From assembly GCF_020103695.1 (NCBI RefSeq), contig NZ_JAHXBF010000001.1, forward strand, positions 310,001-374,000: a stretch of DNA of 64,000 nucleotides, given 5' to 3'. Source of the DNA: Hyalangium versicolor. GTDB taxonomy: Bacteria; Myxococcota; Myxococcia; Myxococcales; Myxococcaceae. The translations under genes were made by a program, and so were the position numbers. Below the pieces are notes generated by a model that saw only the letters and a list, made by a program, of their open reading frames with translations, did no database searches and was not told the origin of the DNA. This document shows, one piece after another, positions 1 to 10,200 of this stretch (the stretch's first letter is position 1; each line of letters opens with the position of its first letter).

Positions 1-3000
1 ATCCGGCCCTCGCTCTCGGGCGATGCGCAGTCGCACTGCCGGTTCGCCGAGGAGGTGCTCGCAGCCTATGAGGGCCGGGAGCTCGAGGAAGAGCCCGGGC
101 TGGAGCACGCGCAGTACGCGGAGTGGCAGAACCAGCTCCTCGCCGAGCCGGAGCCCGCCGCCGCGGAGCACTGGGCGCGCGCCACCTCCTTGGTGAAGCC
201 TCTGACGCTCCCCTTCGAGCGTCTCCAGCGTCAGGGCCCGTTCCGCCCCGCCAGTGTGGAGCTTCGGTTCGACAGCGGGCGTTATGTCCCCGAGTCCCTC
301 CTGGCGATTGCACGGCGGTGGGGTGTGGCGCCCGGCTCGCTCCTGGCGGCCGCGTGGAGCGCTGTGGCGGCCCGGTGGCTCGAGGCCTCGGAATTAGTGC
401 TCGGTTTTGTGGAGCCCGCGCGCCCCTATGACGAGCTGAAGCGCGTCCAGGGGTTGCTCGCCAAGATGGTCCCGATCGCCGTGCCGCTGGCTGCGGAGGC
501 ACCCCTTCGGGACGCGGTGCGCGCCATTGAGCAGTCGCTCGAGCAGTCGCGGGACTGGATCGAGCACCTTGCCTGGGACACGGCTCCGGAAGTGCCCCAG
601 AACTCGTTGCCAGTGGGCTTCGAGTTCCAGGAGGCCCGGCTGGGAGGCCCGGAGCAGGGGAGCGTTCGTGGCCGGGTAGAGCGGCTGCTGGGCGCCTCGG
701 AGAGCTTCGTCCTGAAGCTCTCGTGCGTGGATGATTCGCGGGGGATCTCCTGCGAGGTGATCTTCGACGAGAACGCGGTGGACGCAGCCTCCGCGAAGCT
801 GGCGGCCCGGATGGTGGTGGACTTCCTCGCGAGCGTGGCGCGTGAGCCCGATGCTCCGCTTCGTGGACATTCGCTGCTCGATCAGGCCGCGCTGCTCCCG
901 GTGGCAGGGCCCGAGGACGAGGGGGCGCGCCCGCGGACCGTGGTGGAGCTCTTCGAGGACTGCGCCGCCGCGGCGCCCGGGACTCCCGCGCTGATCCAGC
1001 GGAACCGCACGCTCTCCTACGCCGAACTCAACGCGGAGGCGAACCGGCTCTCGCGTCACCTGCGTTCGCTGGGCGTGGGGCCGGAGGCCATCGTCGCGGT
1101 GGCCGCGGATCGCTCGATCGAGACCGTGGTGGCCATGTTCGCCATCCTCAAGGCGGGCGGAGCCTTCCTGCTCATCGATCCCAGCTATCCGCCCGAGCGC
1201 ATCACCTACATGCTCGGGGACGCGAAGGCCCTGCTGGCACTGGGGGCCGGGGAGCGGCGCGAGGCCTTCTCCGCCGCGCCGCGGTTCCTGGCGCTCGACA
1301 CGACTGACCGCCCGTGGCTCCAGGAGTCCGCCGAGAATCTGTCGCTGCCAGTCGCTCCGGAGACGCTGGCGTATGTGCTGTACACCTCGGGCTCGACGGG
1401 CCAGCCCAAGGGCTGCCAGCTCGAGGTGCGCAACCTCAGCCATTACATCGGCTGGGCGAATGCCTCCTACTTCGAGGACGGCCGGGCGCGCGGCAACTTC
1501 GGGCTGTTCACGTCCCTGTCCTTTGATCTGACGCTCACGAGCGTGTTCTGCGCGCTGACGCGGGGGCGCACCCTGCATGTGTTCGACGGGGCCACGGAGA
1601 CGCTCGAGGTCCTCCGCTCCATGTTCTCGGAGGGCAGCGAGATCGACGTGGTGAAGATGACGCCCTCGCACATCTCCCTGGTGGACACATTGGGGCTGGC
1701 GAGGACCGGCGTGCAGAAGGTGATCGCCGGCGGCGAGGCGCTCACCCACGAGCACATCTCCATCCTGCGCAGGCTCAACCCGGACATCCAGATCTACAAC
1801 GAGTACGGCCCGACCGAGACGACGGTGGGGTGCGTGGTGAAGCGGGTGGAGCCGGGGGACGAGCGGATCCTCATCGGCGTGCCCATCGCGCGCACGCAGT
1901 TGCTGGTGGTGGATGAGGCCGGAAAAGCGCTGCCTCCGCTGGTGGCTGGAGAGCTGCTCATCGCGGGAGAGGGCGTGGGCCGTGGCTATGCCAACGCTCC
2001 GGAGCGCACGGCCTCGAAGTTCGTGCTCCATCCCGGGCTGCGGGGCCGCGCGTACCGCACGGGCGACAAGGTCCGAATCCTGGCCCATGGCGAACTCGAC
2101 TATCTCGGCCGGATCGACGATCAGGTGAAGGTGCGGGGTCACCGCATCGAGCCGGGAGAGATCGAGCAGCACCTGCTGCGCCACCCCGCGGTAAAGCAGG
2201 TGCTGGTCATGGCTCGGCGCGTGCGAGGGCCTGAGCCCGAGCTGGTGGCCTACGTCGTCACCGCCGGAGAAGTGCCTGCCACCGAGCTGCGCGAGCTGCT
2301 CCGGCGCACGCTCCCGGAGCACATGGTCCCCGGCTGGTTCGTGCGGATGGAGCAGATGCCGCTCACCCAGAACGGCAAGATCCACCGCGCTGCCCTGCCC
2401 GAGCCGGAGCAGGCCGCCGCCCGGAGCCGCGTCCTGCCTCGGACCCAGCTGGAAGAGCGGATCGCCCAGGTGTGGCGGGCCGTGCTCGGCCTGGAAGAGG
2501 TCGGCATCCACGACGGTTTCGCGGAGCTGGGTGGGCACAGCCTCAAGGCCATGCAGGTGGTGGGGCGGTTGGGGCAGGAACTCGGGATGCAGTTGTCGCT
2601 GCGAGAGCTGCTCGACAACCCGACGATCGAGGGGCTTGCCGCGCTGGCCGAGCGCCGCAGCACTTCGTCCGTGCAGGTGATTCCGAGTGCTCCCGCTCAG
2701 GAGCACTACGCTCTCTCCGATGCGCAGAGACGGCTCTGGACGCTGGAGCAGATGGACGGGCCTGGCAGCGTGTACCTCATCAGCGCTGCATTCGTGCTGG
2801 AGGGAGAGCTGGAGATCGAGGCCCTGCGCCGGGCGCTCGCCGCGCTGGTCGCGCGCCATGAGCCTCTTCGCACCTCCTTCCACGAGGTGGAGGGAGAGCC
2901 CCGGCAGCGCGTGCACGCCCACGTCGAGCTTCCTGTCGAGCTCGTTCCGCTGCTTGGCGCCAGCGTGGAGGACGCGCGAGTCCAGGAGCACGTGGCGCGG

Positions 3001-6000
3001 ATCACCTCCGCCCCGTTCGAGCTGACGCGCGCGCCCTTGCTGCGGGTCCAACTGCTCCAACTGGCGGGCACACGGCACCTTCTGGTCTTCGCCATGCACC
3101 ACATCATCAGCGATGGGTGGTCCGTGGCTGTGATGGCCCGGGAGCTGGCGCATCTGTACGCCGCCGAGCGGACGGGGCAGGCTGCCTCGCTGCCTCCGCT
3201 GCGGATCCATTACAAGGACTACAGCCACTGGCAGAACGGGCGCCTCGCCGGGCCCGAGGGCGAGGCCCTGCGCCGCTACTGGCACGAGAAGCTTCGGGAT
3301 CCACCTCCGGCGCTCGATCTACCCATCGAGCACCCGCGTCCCCCGGTTCGTACCTACCGGGGCGGCTCGGTGGTGTTCCGGTTGTCCGCCGCGGAGACCG
3401 CCGCCCTGGAAGGACTGGGGCGGCGCCAGGATGCGACCTTGTTCATGGCGCTCGTGGCCTCCGTGAAGGCACTGCTCTACCGCTACACCGGGCAGGGAGA
3501 GCTCGTCGTCGGCACCGCGATCGCGGGCCGCAGCCACCCCGATGTGGAGCACCACATCGGCGCGTACCTCAACATGCTCGTGCTGCGCGATACGGTGCGG
3601 GGGCAGGAGGGCTTCACCGCGCTGCTGGACTCCGTGCGCCGCACCGCCCGTGAGGCCTACGAGCAGGCGGAGTACCCGTTCGATCGGCTCGTGCGCGAGC
3701 TGGATGTCGTGCGCGACGCGAGCCGCTCGCCGCTCTTCGATGTGCTGGTGGTGCTCCAGAACAACGCGCTCCCGGTGCTCGGGATGCAGGGGGTGACGAT
3801 CACTCCGGTGACGTTGCCGGTGCGCACCAGCGCGTATGATCTGTCGTTCGAGTTCACCGAGGTGGAGGGAGGACTGGCCTGCGAGCTGCACTACAACGCG
3901 GGCTTGTTCAGCGAGGCTCGCATCCGGCGGCTGGGCGAGCACTGGAGGACCCTTGTCTCCAGCATGGTGGCCGAGCCCACGGCGCCACTCCACCGTGTGG
4001 CGATGCTCCCTCCGGCGGAGCGCGCGGCGCTCAGCGGTTCGTTTGCTCGGGTAGAAAGCCCGGGACCAGGGACGCTCGTGGACGCGGTGCGCGAGCGTGT
4101 TGCACGGGAGCCCGAGGCGCTGGCGGTGGTGTGCGGCGAGGCCCGGCTCACGCTGGCGGAGTTGGATCGCGGCGCCAACCGCATCGCGCGGTATCTGCTG
4201 GAGGAGCGGAAGCTGCGGCGTGGTGGCGTGGTGGCGGTGGTGGCCTCGCGCACCGAGCGGATCCCGGTGGCGCTCGTGGGAGTGCTCAAGGCGGGTGGCC
4301 TCTACCTGCCGATCGACGCCGAGTATCCAGTGGAGCGGGTGCGCTTCATGCTCAGCGACAGCCGGGCCGAGGTGGTGCTGGCGGACGCGCGCTGGGCGGG
4401 GTTGCTGGCGGGTGGCGAGACTCCCGTCGTCGAGCTGGGCTCATCCGCGCTGGCTGGAGTGGCGAGTGATCCTGGGCTCTCCTGCCAGCCCGACGATGTG
4501 GCTGCGTTGATTTACACCTCGGGCTCCACGGGCACGCCGAAGGGCGTGATGATGGAGCACCGGGGGTTGTTGAACACGGCTCGTGAGTTCAACCGGCTCT
4601 GCGGGGTCGAGCCCGTGGGCCGCATCCTCCAGTTCGCATCGCTGGCGTTCGATGCCGCCCTGCTCGAGATGACGATGTCACTGGTGGGCGGGGCTCCGTT
4701 GGTGGTGGCCGGGCGCGAGGTGATCGAGAACACCTCGGCCTTCACTGAGTACCTGGAGACTCATCAGGTTTCGTTCGCCATTCTGCCGCCTGTGTATCTG
4801 AGCGCGCTGGAGAGGCACGAGCTGCCGACGTTGAGGACGTTGGTGACGGCGGGAGAGGCGGCGAACGCGGAGGACGCGAAGTGGTACGCGAAGAGGAAGA
4901 GGTACATCAACGCGTACGGCCCCGCGGAGTGCTCGGTGTGCGTGTCGATGTACGAGGTGAAGGAGGGAGAGGAGTACGCGAGGGGAATCCCGGTGGGTCA
5001 GGCGTTGAGGAACGTGGGGGTGGTGGTGGCGGACGGGGAGCTGAACGCGCTGCCGGTGGGAGTGGTGGGAGAGGTGTGCGTGAGGGGAGTGGGAGTGGCG
5101 CGGGGTTATTTGGGAAGGCCTGAGCTGACGGCAGAGAAGTTCGTGGAGCACGCGGAGTACGGACGCGTGTACCGGACGGGGGACTTGGGGAGGTGGAGCG
5201 AGCAGGGTCAGTTGGAGTTCGTGGGGAGGAAGGACGGGCAGGTGAAGATTCGGGGCCAGCGAGTGGAGGTGGAGGAGGTGAGGAGGAGGGTGCTGAGCCT
5301 GGTAGGGGTGGAAGAGGCAGTGGTGCTGGTGGAGGAGGTGGCGGGTGGCAAGGAGCTCGCGGCGTACGTGGTGGGCAGTGGCGCGGTGAGTGAGGGAGAG
5401 GTGAGGAGGTGGGTGGGGCAGGGTCTGCCGGCGGCGATGGTGCCCGGGAGGGTGAGGGTGTTGGAGCAGCTGCCGCTGACAGCCAACGGGAAGGTGGACC
5501 GTGAGGCGCTGAGGCGCTGGGAGCAGCAGCAGCCGAGGGCTGGAGCCGCGGAGGAGAGCCGGCCGAGGACGGAAGCCGAGCAGGTGTTGGCCGAGGCATG
5601 GCAGAGGGTATTGGGAGTGGAGAGAGTGGGGTTGAGGGAGAACTACTTCGAGCTGGGAGGCGACTCGATCAAGGCGATTCGAGTGTCCAGCGAGGTGAGG
5701 AAGAAGGGCTGGCAGGTGGAGGTGAGGCAGGTGTTCATGCACCCGACGGTGGAAGAGCTGTCGGTGTGGATGAAGAGGAGGAAGGAGGAGAGGAGGGAGG
5801 AGGGGAAGGGAGAAGTGGAGCTGACGCCGATACAGAAGTGGCTGTTGGAGCGGGTGGAGGTGAAGCACCGGGACCACTTCAACAACGCGGTGATGCTGAA
5901 GATGGAGCAAGGGGAGAGGGTGGAGGTGGAGGGGCTGAAGAGGGCGCTGAAGCAGGTGGAGAAGCAGCACGAGGCGTTGAGGCTGAGGTGGAGGGAGGAG

Positions 6001-7215
6001 GGGGGGAAGGTGAGGCAGTGGTACGGGGAGGAGCAGGAGGGGGAGAGGGAGTGGTTGGAGGAGAAGGAGGTCGGGCCCGGAGAGGGCTGGCAGCAGCAGC
6101 TGGAGCAGGAAGCCGAGAGGCTGCAGAGGAGCCTGAGCCTGGAGAAGGGCCCTGTGTGGAGAGCGGGGCTTGTGAGGACGCCAGAAGGGGAGCGAGTGTT
6201 GTGGGTGGTGCACCACGTGTCTGTGGATGCGGTGTCGTGGGGAGTGCTGGTGGAGGACTTGGCCAGCGCGTACCGGCAGGCGGTGGAGGGAGCCGCAACG
6301 GTGGTGCTGCCCGAGCGCAGCGACTCGTTCCAGGCTTGGTCTCGCTTCCTTCACAGCTACGCGGACAACGTCAATCCGAGCGAGCGGTCCTATTGGTCGG
6401 AGGTGGAACGCGCGCTGTCCTCGGTGCCTTCCCTGCGTGGTGAAGGGCAGGGGGCACGGGGGCGCAACCAGGACTCCGGCTCGGTGGAGCTCGTGCTCTC
6501 ACCCGAGCGGACCCGTCTGCTCCTCGGCAACGCGAATCGGGCCTACAACACCCAGGCGGGAGAGCTTGTGTTCGCGGCGCTCGCGCGTGCCCTCCAGGCT
6601 TGGATGGGCAGCCACCGCATGGCGTTCGCCATGGAAGGGCACGGGCGGACTCTCTCCGCCGCAAGCGAACTCGATGTGTCTCGCACCGTGGGTTGGTTCA
6701 CCTGCCTCTATCCGGTGGTGCTCGCGCTGCCCACTCGCGATGACATCGGCCAGCACATCAAGCAGGTAAAGGAGACGCTCCGTGCCGTGCCCGAGCAGGG
6801 CATCGGGTACGGGGTGCTCCGGCAGGCGGGGCTCCTTCCGCGCTCGGAACAGGAGCCGCAGATCAGCTTCAACTACCTCGGCCAGAGTGAGGGAGGCGCA
6901 TCTCCCGCGCCGTTCGCGCTGGCTCCGGAGTCCACGGGCACCATGCAGCACCCGGAGGCCTCGCGCCTCTTCGACATCGACATCCTCGCCTCGGTGGCTC
7001 GCGAGGCGCTCCGCGTGGACATCTCCTTCGACACCACCGCGTTTGCACGGACGCGGATCCAGGAGCTCGTCACCGGGCTCCAGCGGGAACTCGAACACGT
7101 CATCACCCACTGCACTACCCGAGACGCTCCCGAGCTCACGCCCAGCGACATCGACTACGCCGGGCTCAGCATCGATGAGCTGGACGCGGTCATGAACGCG
7201 ATCTCGGGAAAGTGA
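1..7215 (+). CDS. Nonribosomal peptide synthetase, (C)-A-T-C-A-T-E, 5' partial
   Basis: The reading frame is open from the first base, so the N-terminus lies outside the window. Domains in order: C-terminal part of a condensation domain (to about nt 900, with the QYAEW element); adenylation domain 1 (about 937-2400, YTSGSTGQPKG near 1379, NGK near 2370); carrier domain (GGHSLK, phosphopantetheine Ser at 2539); condensation domain (about 2700-4050, HHIISDGW at 3097); adenylation domain 2 (about 4070-5510, YTSGSTGTPKG); carrier domain (GGDSIK, Ser at 5665); epimerisation domain (about 5818-7180, HHVSVDAVSW at 6211). Aligning by eye to GrsA-Phe, domain 1 gives DLTKIGEVGK, one residue from the classical Asn code. 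Domain 2 gives DALIVAAVCK, which I do not recognise but which looks aromatic or hydrophobic. The terminal E domain implies a D-residue is handed to the next protein, whose first C domain has the LSPMQEG form common after E domains. The next NRPS gene starts 31 bp downstream, so the two are probably one operon. Confidence 0.96.
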   Translation: MRPSLSGDAQSHCRFAEEVLAAYEGRELEEEPGLEHAQYAEWQNQLLAEPEPAAAEHWARATSLVKPLTLPFERLQRQGPFRPASVELRFDSGRYVPESLLAIARRWGVAPGSLLAAAWSAVAARWLEASELVLGFVEPARPYDELKRVQGLLAKMVPIAVPLAAEAPLRDAVRAIEQSLEQSRDWIEHLAWDTAPEVPQNSLPVGFEFQEARLGGPEQGSVRGRVERLLGASESFVLKLSCVDDSRGISCEVIFDENAVDAASAKLAARMVVDFLASVAREPDAPLRGHSLLDQAALLPVAGPEDEGARPRTVVELFEDCAAAAPGTPALIQRNRTLSYAELNAEANRLSRHLRSLGVGPEAIVAVAADRSIETVVAMFAILKAGGAFLLIDPSYPPERITYMLGDAKALLALGAGERREAFSAAPRFLALDTTDRPWLQESAENLSLPVAPETLAYVLYTSGSTGQPKGCQLEVRNLSHYIGWANASYFEDGRARGNFGLFTSLSFDLTLTSVFCALTRGRTLHVFDGATETLEVLRSMFSEGSEIDVVKMTPSHISLVDTLGLARTGVQKVIAGGEALTHEHISILRRLNPDIQIYNEYGPTETTVGCVVKRVEPGDERILIGVPIARTQLLVVDEAGKALPPLVAGELLIAGEGVGRGYANAPERTASKFVLHPGLRGRAYRTGDKVRILAHGELDYLGRIDDQVKVRGHRIEPGEIEQHLLRHPAVKQVLVMARRVRGPEPELVAYVVTAGEVPATELRELLRRTLPEHMVPGWFVRMEQMPLTQNGKIHRAALPEPEQAAARSRVLPRTQLEERIAQVWRAVLGLEEVGIHDGFAELGGHSLKAMQVVGRLGQELGMQLSLRELLDNPTIEGLAALAERRSTSSVQVIPSAPAQEHYALSDAQRRLWTLEQMDGPGSVYLISAAFVLEGELEIEALRRALAALVARHEPLRTSFHEVEGEPRQRVHAHVELPVELVPLLGASVEDARVQEHVARITSAPFELTRAPLLRVQLLQLAGTRHLLVFAMHHIISDGWSVAVMARELAHLYAAERTGQAASLPPLRIHYKDYSHWQNGRLAGPEGEALRRYWHEKLRDPPPALDLPIEHPRPPVRTYRGGSVVFRLSAAETAALEGLGRRQDATLFMALVASVKALLYRYTGQGELVVGTAIAGRSHPDVEHHIGAYLNMLVLRDTVRGQEGFTALLDSVRRTAREAYEQAEYPFDRLVRELDVVRDASRSPLFDVLVVLQNNALPVLGMQGVTITPVTLPVRTSAYDLSFEFTEVEGGLACELHYNAGLFSEARIRRLGEHWRTLVSSMVAEPTAPLHRVAMLPPAERAALSGSFARVESPGPGTLVDAVRERVAREPEALAVVCGEARLTLAELDRGANRIARYLLEERKLRRGGVVAVVASRTERIPVALVGVLKAGGLYLPIDAEYPVERVRFMLSDSRAEVVLADARWAGLLAGGETPVVELGSSALAGVASDPGLSCQPDDVAALIYTSGSTGTPKGVMMEHRGLLNTAREFNRLCGVEPVGRILQFASLAFDAALLEMTMSLVGGAPLVVAGREVIENTSAFTEYLETHQVSFAILPPVYLSALERHELPTLRTLVTAGEAANAEDAKWYAKRKRYINAYGPAECSVCVSMYEVKEGEEYARGIPVGQALRNVGVVVADGELNALPVGVVGEVCVRGVGVARGYLGRPELTAEKFVEHAEYGRVYRTGDLGRWSEQGQLEFVGRKDGQVKIRGQRVEVEEVRRRVLSLVGVEEAVVLVEEVAGGKELAAYVVGSGAVSEGEVRRWVGQGLPAAMVPGRVRVLEQLPLTANGKVDREALRRWEQQQPRAGAAEESRPRTEAEQVLAEAWQRVLGVERVGLRENYFELGGDSIKAIRVSSEVRKKGWQVEVRQVFMHPTVEELSVWMKRRKEERREEGKGEVELTPIQKWLLERVEVKHRDHFNNAVMLKMEQGERVEVEGLKRALKQVEKQHEALRLRWREEGGKVRQWYGEEQEGEREWLEEKEVGPGEGWQQQLEQEAERLQRSLSLEKGPVWRAGLVRTPEGERVLWVVHHVSVDAVSWGVLVEDLASAYRQAVEGAATVVLPERSDSFQAWSRFLHSYADNVNPSERSYWSEVERALSSVPSLRGEGQGARGRNQDSGSVELVLSPERTRLLLGNANRAYNTQAGELVFAALARALQAWMGSHRMAFAMEGHGRTLSAASELDVSRTVGWFTCLYPVVLALPTRDDIGQHIKQVKETLRAVPEQGIGYGVLRQAGLLPRSEQEPQISFNYLGQSEGGASPAPFALAPESTGTMQHPEASRLFDIDILASVAREALRVDISFDTTAFARTRIQELVTGLQRELEHVITHCTTRDAPELTPSDIDYAGLSIDELDAVMNAISGK
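4783..6362. repeat. Near-identical 1.58-kb segment, copy 1 (pairs with 12917-14496)
   Basis: From CTGCCGCCTGTG to the sequence encoding FLHSYA this segment is nearly identical at the nucleotide level to the segment 8134 bp downstream. It covers the C-terminal two thirds of the adenylation domain, the carrier domain and the N-terminal half of the epimerisation domain. Differences are scattered single bases and compensating 3-bp indels near 6000-6035. Flanking DNA encodes the same domain types but is clearly diverged, so the boundaries are sharp. This looks like recent gene conversion or duplication. Confidence 0.93.
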
Positions 7216-7246
7216 CAGCCGTCCTCTCGTACCGGTTCAGCCTCGG

Positions 7247-10200
7247 ATGATCGAACGAAGCAACATCCAGAACCTTGTCGCCCTCTCGCCCATGCAAGAG
7301 GGCATTCTGTTCCATGCGCTGTACGAGCAGGCCGGGGAGACGTACTTCGAGCAGGCCCTCCTGCGCGTGCAGGGAGCGCTCGACATCGCTTGTTTCGAGC
7401 GGGCTTGGAACGAGCTGCTGCGCCGCCACGAGGCGCTCCGCACCGTCTTCGTCGTGAAGAACGTGCCGAAGCCGTTGCAGGTGGTGCTCCGGGAGCGGCA
7501 GATTCCGCTCGCCTTCCGGGATCTCTCCGGCCTGGGCGAGGTGGAGCAGCGCGAGGCGGTGGAGGCCTATCGCCGCGAGGACATCGCCCGCCCGTTCGAT
7601 CTCAGCAAGGATGTGCTGCTGCGCGTCGGGCTCCTGCGGATGCAGCCCGAGCTGCACATGGTGGTGCTCAGCTTCCACCACATCCTCATGGATGGGTGGT
7701 GCCAGGACATCCTCCAGCGCGAGCTGATGGTGATCTACCAGGCGTTCCGCCAGGGGCAGCCCTCGCCGCTGCCCGCGGTGGCGCCCCCGTTCCGGCGCTA
7801 CGTGAAGTGGCTGGAGCAGCAGGATCGTGCTGGGGCCCTGGCCTTCTGGACGCGGTACCTCGATGGCTACACCCAGGCTGTGCCCTTCGCTCGGGGACCG
7901 GCACCCGCGGATTCCACTCCCGCGGCGCTGGAGCACCACCACCTCGAGCTGTCTCCCGAGAAGACGGCCGCGCTGACCGCGCTGGCCGCCCGGTGCGGGG
8001 TGACGGTGGGGACATTGGTGCAGACCGTCTGGGGTCTCCAGCTCTGTGCCTCCCGAGGCGCTCGGGATGCCGTCTTCGCCACGACGGTGTCCGGCCGTCC
8101 CCCGGAGATCGATGGCGTCGAGTCCATCATCGGCCTGTTCATCAACGCCGTCCCCACCCGCATTCGCGTGCGCGAGGACGAGTCGTGGTTGGAGCTGCTG
8201 CGGCGCGTGCAACGGGAGCTGGCCGAGTCCACGCCGTACCAGTTCTGCCCGCTCGCGGACGTGCAGGGCCAGACGCCGCTCAAGCGGCAGTTGCTCGATC
8301 ACGTCGTGGTGATCGAGAACTTCCTTCAGGAGGACGTGTCCCGCGTCCAGGAGCGTGAGGCGGCGGCGGGCCTGCGGGTCTCTCAGGTGGACATCCTCGA
8401 GCGGACCAACTACCCGCTCACCGTGCAGGTCCACCTGGGCGAGCGCCTGCGCTTTGGCTTCCAGTTCCAGACGCCACGGGCCGAGCGCGCGGAGGTTCTC
8501 GCGGCGGGTCGGCGCCTGGAGGCCGTGCTGGACGCGGCGCTACGTCCGGACGAGCCGGTGGGCAAGGTGCTCGGACAATTGGCGGCGGAGGCTCCCGCGA
8601 AGCCCGCGGCCAAGGCCGCCCGCCCCGTGCCGGTACTCCCGGTGGTGATCTCCGCCACCTTCACCGCCGATCCCGTGATGCCGTACGTGCGGTGGTGGTG
8701 CGCGCAGGCCTCCATCCCCACCGAGGTGGCGGTCGCCCCCTACAACCAGGTCTTCCAGCAACTGCTGGATCCCTCCAGCGCGATGGCGCGCAACAAGGGC
8801 GTCAACGTGATCCTCGCGCGCTGCGAGGACTGGGTGCGTGACGCGGAGGAACTGCCGGAAGAGGCACGGCTGGCGCACCTCTCGTCGACGTTCGATCGGT
8901 TTGTCTCCGCCCTGGAGTCCCAGCCCGCAGATCGGGCCACGCTGGTGGGGCTTTTTCCCGTCACGGGGCAGTACGCGCGCTCCGCCCGCGAGCGAGAGTT
9001 GCTGGAAGAGCTGGCGCGGAAGCTGGCGAGGGTGGTGGAGCGTGCCCCCGCCCTGCGTGCGCTCGATCTGACGCGGTTGGCGGAGCAATTCCGGATCGAC
9101 GAGGTGGTGGATCCGCGCCAGGATCGAGCCGGACACCTGCCGTACACCGAGGCTTTCTTCGCGGCTCTGGGCACCTCCATCGCGCGAGCCCTGCGAGCCC
9201 TGCGGCACGAGCCCTTCAAGGTCATCGCGGTCGACTGCGACAACACTCTCTGGCGTGGCGTCTGTGGCGAGGACGGAGCGTTGGGAGTGGAGATCGGCCC
9301 GGGTCACCAGGCCTTGCAGCGCTTCCTGGTGGATCGCGTGGCGGAGGGCTTCCTCATCGTCCTGTGCAGCAAGAACGTCGAGCGGGACGTCTGGGAGGTG
9401 TTCGACCGCCACCCGGGGATGATCCTCGGGCGCAAGCACGTGGTGGCCACGCGGATCAACTGGCGGCCCAAGCCGGAGAACCTGGTGGAGCTCTCCCAGG
9501 AACTGGGGCTCGGGCTGAACAGCTTCTTGTTCCTCGATGACAGCGGCGTGGAATGCGAGCAGGTGATGCGGGAGTGCCCGGAGGTGCTCGCCATCCGCGT
9601 GCCCTCGGATCCCGCGGCGCTCCCGGCGTTGCTCTCGCACGTCTGGGGCGTCGATGTGTGGCGCGCCACTGAGGAGGACCGGCGTCGCAGCGAGATGTAC
9701 CAGGCCGAGACCCAGCGCGAGGACGAGCGCCGCTCGGCCGCATCGCTCGAAGTGTTCCTCGCCAGCCTGGATCTGCGGGTGCGGATGACCCGAATCAGCT
9801 CCGCGCAACGCGCCCGGGCCGCGCAGCTGACCCAGCGCACCAACCAGTTCAACCTGAGTACCCGGCGTCGCACCGAGGCCGAGCTGACGCGCCTGCTGGA
9901 GGAGCCGGAGTTCCTAGGGCTGGCCGTCACCGTGAGCGATCGGTTCGGTGACTATGGGTTGGTGGGTCTCGTCTTCGCTCGTCCGGAGGCTCGGAGCCTC
10001 GTCATCGACACCTTCCTGCTGAGCTGCCGCGTGCTCGGGCGAGGGGTGGAGGACGCGATCATGGCCACACTCGGAGGCATCAGCCGCGAGCGGGGCCTGG
10101 AGCAGGTGAGGGCGCTCTTCGTGCCCACGGCCCGGAACGAACCCTTCCGGGACTTCATCGCCCGGGCGGGTTGGCACCTGGATTCCGAGAGTGAAGCGGG

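Noticed and set aside
394..3285. 963-residue open frame on the minus strand opposite the first NRPS gene
   Set aside because: It lies entirely antisense to well-supported NRPS domains, has no recognisable domains and reflects the high third-position GC of the real gene.
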